NCBI RefSeq assembly: GCF_005845215.1
Contig: NZ_SPHO01000022.1
Span: forward strand, 23,608-87,607
Reading direction: 5' to 3'
DNA: 64,000 bases
DNA from: Clostridium sp. 1001271st1 H5
Lineage (GTDB): Bacteria > Bacillota > Clostridia > Lachnospirales > Lachnospiraceae
Every line of letters starts with the position of its first letter. Position 1 is the stretch's first letter. Shown here in pieces: positions 58,817 through 64,000 of the stretch. The notes beneath the pieces are model-generated. The model searched no databases. It saw nothing but the letters and a program-made list of their open reading frames with translations, and was not told the DNA's origin. A program made the position numbers and the translations under genes.

Positions 58817-60187
58817 CTAAGGCGCAGGCTGCACAGGAACAGCGTCCTGCCTTGGAATCTTGCGCCGTATCTTATGGAATGTAACCATATGGGCAAGGGC
58901 TGTAATGGCCCAGGAAACAGGATAGGACAGGTACAGCACATCCAGGGAACGGTAGGCGGCAAACACAGTAAAGACCCACAGCACCCTGAAACCGCACGCG
59001 CCTGTAAGGGATACAAACATGGGGATAATGGAATATCCCAGCCCTCTCAGGCTTCCCACCATACAGTCCATAATGCCGCACAGGAAATAGGTGCTGCAGA
59101 TAATTTCCAGCCTCAGCATCCCGTAGTGCAGCACCTCGGAATCTGAGGAATAAATATGCAGAAGACCGTTTCCGGCGGCCACTGCGGCCAGTCCCAGGAC
59201 TACGCCTACAGCCGTCACCACCCCCAGGCATATGTACATGATTTTATTAATCCTGCTGTATTTCCTGCCGCCCAGATTCTGGCTGGTAAAGCTCAGATTG
59301 GTCTGGTATACCGCATTCATGGCCGTATAGACAAAGCCCTCAATGTTGGATGAGGCCGTGTTTCCCGCCATGGCAATGGAGCCAAAGGAGTTGACAGAGG
59401 ACTGAATCAGAACATTGGAAATGGAAAATATAGCTCCCTGCATACCTGCCGGAAGTCCGATTTTCACGATTCGCTTCAGTTTTTTGGGATGAATCCGCAG
59501 CTGCTTTAAATCCAGCTTCAGGGCACCCGGAGCGCCCATCAGGCTCTTCAGGACCAGAAATGCGGAGATATGTTCCGATATAACCGTGGCCCAGGCAACT
59601 CCGTCCACGCCCATCCCCAGCACAATCACAAAGAACAGGTTCAGGCACACATTTACCACGCCGGAGGCAAAGAGAAAATACAGGGGCCTTCTGGTATCCC
59701 CGATGGCCCTCAGAATGGCTGCGCCGAAATTATAGACCATAAGTACCGGCATTCCCAGGAAATATATTCTCATGTAAAGGACTGACTGGGCCAGCACATC
59801 CTCAGGCGTCCCCATAAGGCGCAGCAGCGGATTTGCCAGAAGGATTCCCAGCACCACCAGGATGAGGCCGCTCACAATGCTGGTGGTCACCGCCGTATGG
59901 ACAGTCTCGCTGACATCCTTGTCACTCTGCGCCCCGTAATAACGGGCCACCAGCACATTGACACCAACTGAGAGTCCCACGAATACATTAATTAATAGGT
60001 TGATGAGCGAAGAGGTGGAGCCCACTGCCGCCAGCGCCCCGCTGCCGGCAAAGCGGCCCACCACAATGATATCCGCTGCATTGAACAGCAGCTGCAGTAT
60101 GCCTGACAGCATCAATGGAATGGAAAATAAAAGGATTTTGCCCAGAAGCGGGCCGCTTGTCATATCAATCTCATAGGACTTTTTCAT
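58817..60187 (-). CDS. MATE-family exporter
   Basis: 456 residues, twelve membrane segments in two repeats (ILLFSIPLMLSGILQLLFNA, VGRFAGSGALAAVGSTSSLI in the first; QGAIFSISNVLIQSSVNSFG in the second). The family exports cationic drugs or metabolites using Na+ or H+ gradient. It is probably cotranscribed ahead of the MBOAT pair, since the gap is 46 bases and orientation is the same. Confidence 0.93.
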   Translation of the reverse strand: MKKSYEIDMTSGPLLGKILLFSIPLMLSGILQLLFNAADIIVVGRFAGSGALAAVGSTSSLINLLINVFVGLSVGVNVLVARYYGAQSDKDVSETVHTAVTTSIVSGLILVVLGILLANPLLRLMGTPEDVLAQSVLYMRIYFLGMPVLMVYNFGAAILRAIGDTRRPLYFLFASGVVNVCLNLFFVIVLGMGVDGVAWATVISEHISAFLVLKSLMGAPGALKLDLKQLRIHPKKLKRIVKIGLPAGMQGAIFSISNVLIQSSVNSFGSIAMAGNTASSNIEGFVYTAMNAVYQTNLSFTSQNLGGRKYSRINKIMYICLGVVTAVGVVLGLAAVAAGNGLLHIYSSDSEVLHYGMLRLEIICSTYFLCGIMDCMVGSLRGLGYSIIPMFVSLTGACGFRVLWVFTVFAAYRSLDVLYLSYPVSWAITALAHMVTFHKIRRKIPRQDAVPVQPAP

Positions 60188-60311
60188 CTTCTGCTAACTC
60201 CCTGTGTCATTCATTCTTTCTGCCAATCCATGGCATACGTTCTTATCAGTTATATCACAGGGCCGTGTTTTTTACAATGGGTTAAAAGGCCGGGAAAACC
60301 TTCGAATTTTC

Positions 60312-60340
60312 TTGACAATTCCATGCCCGTCCATTAAAAT
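60312..60340 (+). promoter_or_regulatory. mntP: Promoter of the mntP leader
   Basis: TTGACA (60312-60317), 17-base spacer, TAAAAT (60335-60340), directly before the riboswitch. Confidence 0.85.
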
Positions 60341-60343
60341 GGA

Positions 60344-60487
60344 GCAAGTGATAAGGGAGTAATTGGCATGCCCCGCCCTGCCGGGCATGTAATAAGGTCA
60401 ACATACTGATAGTTTCTATCTGGCTTTATTTGAAACAATGAGACTTATCTACAGCCTTCTCAGGCTGTAGGTGGGTCTTTTTTTATA
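60344..60487 (+). ncRNA. yybP-ykoY manganese riboswitch with terminator
   Basis: Conserved pieces are in order: AAGGGAGTA near 60353, GTCAACATACTG near 60397 and TGAGACT near 60438. The expression platform is a 16-bp stem (60441-60456/60463-60478) followed by TTTTTTT. This matches the family that opens Mn2+ exporters when manganese is high by preventing the terminator. The next gene is mntP, as expected. Confidence 0.92.
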
Positions 60488-60528
60488 CCGCAATCCATAT
60501 ATTAAAACATCACCAGGGAGGAATCATT

Positions 60529-61095
60529 ATGTCATTAACTGAACTGTTCGTTATCGCTGTGGGTCTGTCCATGGACGCCTTTGCCGTATCTGTCTGTAAG
60601 GGCCTGGCCATGCCTAAAATGAACTGGAAGGGCGCCCTTTTAGTGGGTCTGTACTTCGGCGGGTTCCAGGCCGCCATGCCCCTTTTCGGGTATTTCCTGG
60701 GCTCCAGCTTCAGCCTGGCCATACGTGCTTACGACCACTGGGTAGCCTTCATCCTGCTGGCTGTAATCGGCGCCAACATGGTAAAGGAATCCTTCAGCAA
60801 GGAGGAGGAATGTCCTAATGCGGACCTGGATGTGAAAAACATGGTGCTTCTGGCCATTGCCACCAGCATTGATGCCCTGGCTGTCGGCGTAACCTTTGCC
60901 TTCCTGAATGTTGATATCCTCCCTGCCGTGTCCTTTATCGGCAGCGTCACCTTCCTTCTGTCCCTGGCAGGCGTAAAGGCAGGCAACGCCTTTGGATGCC
61001 GCTATAAATCCAAGGCAGAGCTGGCAGGCGGCTCCATCCTCATCCTCATGGGATTCAAGATTCTGTTGGAGCACCTGGGGATTTTGTTCCGGTAA
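60529..61095 (+). CDS. mntP: Manganese efflux pump MntP
   Basis: 188 residues, six membrane segments in two repeats with intramembrane Asp: GLSMDAFAVSVCKGLAM and ATSIDALAVGVTFAFLNV. This is the MntP family (DUF204). RBS GGGAGG before ATG. Controlled by the upstream manganese riboswitch, it protects from excess Mn2+. Confidence 0.96.
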   Translation: MSLTELFVIAVGLSMDAFAVSVCKGLAMPKMNWKGALLVGLYFGGFQAAMPLFGYFLGSSFSLAIRAYDHWVAFILLAVIGANMVKESFSKEEECPNADLDVKNMVLLAIATSIDALAVGVTFAFLNVDILPAVSFIGSVTFLLSLAGVKAGNAFGCRYKSKAELAGGSILILMGFKILLEHLGILFR

Positions 61096-61183
61096 GCCGT
61101 ACATAAGAACCCGGCCGTCCATTCCAGGGCGTTCTCCTCATACTGTATTGCCGGCCCGCACAGCGCCGCCATTTTCCCATAAA

Positions 61184-61235
61184 GGCGGTGGGGCAGCGTC
61201 CTCTCAGAATACGCTGCCCCACCGTCTTTTATTTT
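61184..61235 (+). terminator. Bidirectional terminator between mntP and the cell-wall protein gene
   Basis: GGTGGGGCAGCGT and ACGCTGCCCCACC pair perfectly (13 bp) around 11 nt, followed by GTCTTTTATTTTA on the plus strand. It serves mntP and, on the minus strand, probably the converging gene. Confidence 0.8.
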
Positions 61236-61284
61236 ATCTTTTCCTGTCCTGCAATCCGTCCCTGGTCTCCAAGCTTCAGCCGCC

Positions 61285-62031
61285 TCAGATTCTGACACCG
61301 CTGCTGTCCAGCTGGTAACCGTCAATGGTGCGGTTTGTCTGCATCACTCCGTTTTCAGGGTCCAGATAATACCACTGGCCTTTGTATTCCAGCCAGCCGG
61401 TCTTCATGTAGCCGTCCGTGCTGAAAAAATACCACTTGTCGTTAATCATGGCCCAGGATGTAAGGTACTCATCCTGGTACAGGTATCTCCAGCCGCGCAC
61501 GTCCTTGCTCCACTTGCCCAGCAGGATGTTGCGGTAGTTGCCCATGTCCTCCTCGGGCAGCAGCATGAAATACCGGCTTTCCTTTTTGTCCTGATAACTG
61601 AACTCTACCATGTAACACTGGTCCAGATAATTGTAATCCCCTTCAACGGACTGCTCTTTTTCAACCGTCTCCGGCCGGATTACAGGGTAATGGGTCCCTT
61701 CCTTCAAGCCGTACACCGTACACTCCAGATACTTCTGGGTCTCGCCCCTATAGGTGACAAGATAATAATTCAGTGTCACTTCATTCAGGTCCACATCACT
61801 TTTGTCCTTTGTAACTGTGAACGTATCGTATTCCGATACCCTGTACCCCAGCAGGTAGGAAGAATATCCATCGTAAATCGTGGTCCTTCTGCTGTTAACA
61901 TCCAAATGCAGGGTAACAGGCACCTCAGCCTTAAATGAAGCTGCTGCCTCTGAGACAAATGCAGCCGACACACTGAGCACTGCCGCCAGGACCAGCGCGC
62001 CTAACCGCTTAACAGAACCATACCGTCTCAT
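61285..62031 (-). CDS. Secreted protein with choline/cell-wall-binding repeats
   Basis: 248 residues from ATG 62031 with AGGAGGG upstream. Signal peptide LGALVLAAVLSVSAAFVSEA. The middle ~150 residues have no known domain; the C-terminal 75 residues hold CW_binding_1-type repeats (WAMINDKWYFFSTDGYMKTG, WLEYKGQWYYLDPENGVMQT). It is likely held on the wall non-covalently. Function unknown. Confidence 0.87.
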   Translation of the reverse strand: MRRYGSVKRLGALVLAAVLSVSAAFVSEAAASFKAEVPVTLHLDVNSRRTTIYDGYSSYLLGYRVSEYDTFTVTKDKSDVDLNEVTLNYYLVTYRGETQKYLECTVYGLKEGTHYPVIRPETVEKEQSVEGDYNYLDQCYMVEFSYQDKKESRYFMLLPEEDMGNYRNILLGKWSKDVRGWRYLYQDEYLTSWAMINDKWYFFSTDGYMKTGWLEYKGQWYYLDPENGVMQTNRTIDGYQLDSSGVRI

Positions 62032-62106
62032 CCGGTACCCTCCTCTCAAACCTTTGGACTACTCATGATGACATCCAGGGTGAATTCCCGGTGCATCCGT
62101 CAACCC

Positions 62107-63333
62107 TTATTTTAAAACAATCTTCTTGAAGTTCTTCTTGCCGCGCTTTACCACCACGCCGTCACCGGCAAACTGGTCCCTGGCATAGGAAGCCTTGATA
62201 TCCTTCACAGGGGTTCCGTCCACGGAAACACCGCCCTGTTCCACATTCCTTCTGGCCTCTGAACGGGATGCCGCCAGTCCTGACTTGTTAAGGATGCTTA
62301 AGATATCAATGGTTCCTTCTGTAAAATCCTCTTCGGAAAGCTGGAAGGTGGGCATGTTCTCAGTGCTTGCGCCTGCTGCAAATAAGGCCCTGGCTCCTTC
62401 CTGCGCCCTGGCAGCCTCTTCCTCGCCGTGCACCAGCTTTGTAAGCTCAAATGCCAGTATCTCCTTGGCCTGGTTCAGCTGGCTGCCTTCCCACTTATCC
62501 ATCTCGTCAATCTGCTCCAGAGGAAGGAAGGTAAGCATGCGGAGGCACTTAAGCACATCCCCGTCCCCCACGTTTCTCCAGTACTGGTAAAAATCAAAGG
62601 GTGATGTCTTTTCAGGGTCCAGCCATACTGCGCCGGACTGTGTCTTGCCCATCTTCTTGCCCTCGGAGTTAAGAAGCAGGGTGATGGTCATGGCATGGGC
62701 GTCCTTGCCCAGCTTACGGCGTATCAGTTCGGTTCCGCCCAGCATATTGCTCCACTGGTCATCACCGCCAAACTGCATGTTGCAGCCGTACCGCTTAAAC
62801 AGCTCATAAAAGTCATAGCTCTGCATAATCATGTAGTTGAACTCAAGGAAGCTTAAGCCCTTCTCCATCCTCTGCTTGTAGCACTCAGCCCTCAGCATGT
62901 TGTTGACGGAGAAATGCGGTCCCACTTCCCTGAGGAACTCAATATAGTTAAGGCCCATGAGCCACTCTGCATTGTTTACCATCATGGCCTTTCCCTCTGA
63001 AAAATCGATGAAACGGCTCATCTGCTTCTTAAAGCAGTCACAGTTATGCTGGATGATTTCAGGAGTCATCATGGTACGCATGTCAGAACGTCCGGACGGG
63101 TCGCCAATCATGCCTGTGCCTCCGCCAATCAGGGCAATGGGCTTGTTGCCTGCCATCTGAAGGCGCTTCATCAGACAAAGGGCCATGAAGTGTCCTACAT
63201 GGAGGCTGTCGGCTGTGGGGTCGAAGCCGATATAGAACACGGCCTTTCCCTCGTTGACCATTTTCTTAATTTCTTCTTCGTTGGTCACCTGGGCAATGAG
63301 GCCTCTGGCAACCAGTTCTTCGTAAATCTGCAT
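62107..63333 (-). CDS. tyrS: Tyrosyl-tRNA synthetase
   Basis: 408 residues. Class I motifs: HVGH in FDPTADSLHVGHFMALCLMK and a KMSKS-type KMGKT in LLNSEGKKMGKTQSGAVWLD. YNYMIMQSYDFYELFKRYGC and GGDDQWSNMLGG are tyrosine-binding pocket regions. The C-terminus has an S4 RNA-binding domain (RSEARRNVEQGGVSVDGTPV). It charges tRNA-Tyr and is under T-box control. Confidence 0.97.
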   Translation of the reverse strand: MQIYEELVARGLIAQVTNEEEIKKMVNEGKAVFYIGFDPTADSLHVGHFMALCLMKRLQMAGNKPIALIGGGTGMIGDPSGRSDMRTMMTPEIIQHNCDCFKKQMSRFIDFSEGKAMMVNNAEWLMGLNYIEFLREVGPHFSVNNMLRAECYKQRMEKGLSFLEFNYMIMQSYDFYELFKRYGCNMQFGGDDQWSNMLGGTELIRRKLGKDAHAMTITLLLNSEGKKMGKTQSGAVWLDPEKTSPFDFYQYWRNVGDGDVLKCLRMLTFLPLEQIDEMDKWEGSQLNQAKEILAFELTKLVHGEEEAARAQEGARALFAAGASTENMPTFQLSEEDFTEGTIDILSILNKSGLAASRSEARRNVEQGGVSVDGTPVKDIKASYARDQFAGDGVVVKRGKKNFKKIVLK

Positions 63334-63471
63334 GGTGTTTCTCTCCTCTTCTTACTTTATTTATTTTACCATACTTCTGCTTTCATGCAAGGGCTTGATT
63401 CTTACGTTTTTTATACAGGGAAGGCAGGGGGGCGCCAGGGCGCCGCGGGCCCGGAGTTCCCTTTGTGAACT

Positions 63472-63839
63472 AAAAAAAGCCCCGCCCTTTTCCAAAAGGA
63501 CGAAGCCCGCAAGCCCCGTGTTACCACCTGATGTTCACAGACAGCTCGCGCTGCCTGCCTCTTCGAGTACTGGTGAAAGCCGGAATCACACATGGGAACC
63601 GCCTTGCCTCTTCCCTGCGCCGGCATCCCGCTGAATCCACACTCTCATATACTCTAGCACGATAACGGATGCAGGACCCGTCGCAGCCTACTGGGCCTGT
63701 TGTCTGCAGCAGCGCCGTTGGGTGCGAAGCTCAGGGATGTATTCATGGCCTGCATCACATGCGCCTCTCATCCCCCGGCTGCTTTCTGTCTGTTCCTGCA
63801 GGCTACTACTTGTTCCCGTCGTAGCCAATTCATGAAATT
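63472..63839 (-). ncRNA. Tyrosine T-box leader of tyrS
   Basis: On the minus strand the leader ends with the T-box core AGGTGGTAACACGGG, then a terminator (stem CTTCGTCCTTTT/AAAAGGGCGGGG with G-U pairs) and TTTTTTT at 63478-63472. GAATACATC about 120 nt from the start fits a UAC (Tyr) specifier loop. Uncharged tRNA-Tyr would favour the antiterminator and tyrS expression. Confidence 0.9.
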
Positions 63840-63845
63840 ATGACC

Positions 63846-63874
63846 ATTATAGACAGACTCTCCTGTTTTGTCAA
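63846..63874 (-). promoter_or_regulatory. tyrS: Promoter of the tyrS T-box leader
   Basis: TTGACA (63874-63869), 17-base spacer, TATAAT (63851-63846): both hexamers perfect. Transcript starts near 63839. The 126 bases beyond to the window end hold nothing I can identify. Confidence 0.9.
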
Positions 63875-64000
63875 GAGTCAATCCCGTCCTCTGCTGTTTT
63901 CCCCTCCGGACGGGTTACTGTTCAGAGGTATCATAAATCAGTATCGGCAAAGTGACGAAATTTAAAATTTAAGAAATAGCGTATTTTGTGGCTATGTCTA

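Noticed and set aside
1..64000. CRISPR array, rRNA or tRNA genes
   Set aside because: I saw no regularly spaced repeat array and no tRNA or rRNA-like sequence by eye; a tRNA scan was not possible here.

Overview
The window reads as a gut Firmicute of the Lachnospiraceae type, probably close to Enterocloster/Clostridium bolteae. This rests on strong AGGAGG ribosome binding sites, a tyrosine T-box, a yybP-ykoY manganese riboswitch, a uronate catabolic cluster with a TRAP transporter, and Firmicute-type Mu-like phage genes. The species is inference.

Region 1 (about 1-34,431) is an apparently complete Mu-like transposable prophage lying on the minus strand. Reading leftward from its early end it has a repressor (plus strand), a repressor-controlled early promoter, small early genes, a DDE transposase, a MuB-like ATPase, GemA, a Mor activator, a bifunctional endolysin, holin-like proteins, the DUF3486/TerL/DUF935/MuF/protease/capsid head block, a contractile tail block with a programmed -1 frameshift in the tail chaperone, a baseplate and tail fibres. 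The late operon ends in a diversity-generating retroelement (DGR): variable tail protein, Avd, template repeat and reverse transcriptase. Template and variable repeats are 97 bp each and differ at 10 positions, all adenines in the template. A perfect 10-bp-stem hairpin lies just beyond the variable repeat, where retrohoming DGRs carry a cruciform. Repeated GCGGAG motifs mark the right edge, and one lies in the first 15 bases of the window, so the other prophage end is probably only a few bases outside.

Region 2 (34,433-about 38,200) is part of a second mobile element into which the Mu-like phage seems to have inserted: a P4-type primase/helicase, a replication-associated winged-helix-like protein, an excisionase-like protein and a divergent XRE repressor.

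Region 3 (38,400-54,188) is chromosomal. It holds an AEC permease, a TRAP transporter with a neighbouring YesM/YesN-type two-component system, a GntR regulator, and uronate catabolism genes (kduI, a kduD-type SDR, a mannonate oxidoreductase-type SDR and uxuA). A PPi-type phosphofructokinase, an AraC regulator and a radical SAM protein accompany them. Two GTATAC palindromes between kduI and the phosphofructokinase gene are candidate GntR operators. The mannonate oxidoreductase-like SDR lacks the canonical catalytic lysine.

Region 4 (54,223-55,114) is an AT-rich stretch without a convincing gene. It has a consensus TTGACA-N17-TATAAT promoter on the minus strand, many hairpins and a clean intrinsic terminator, so it probably makes a structured non-coding RNA of about 850 nt. 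I cannot assign it to a family.

Region 5 (55,315-64,000) holds a ribokinase-family sugar kinase, an AlgJ-like/MBOAT O-acetylation pair, a MATE exporter, mntP behind its manganese riboswitch, a secreted cell-wall-binding-repeat protein, and tyrS behind a T-box leader.
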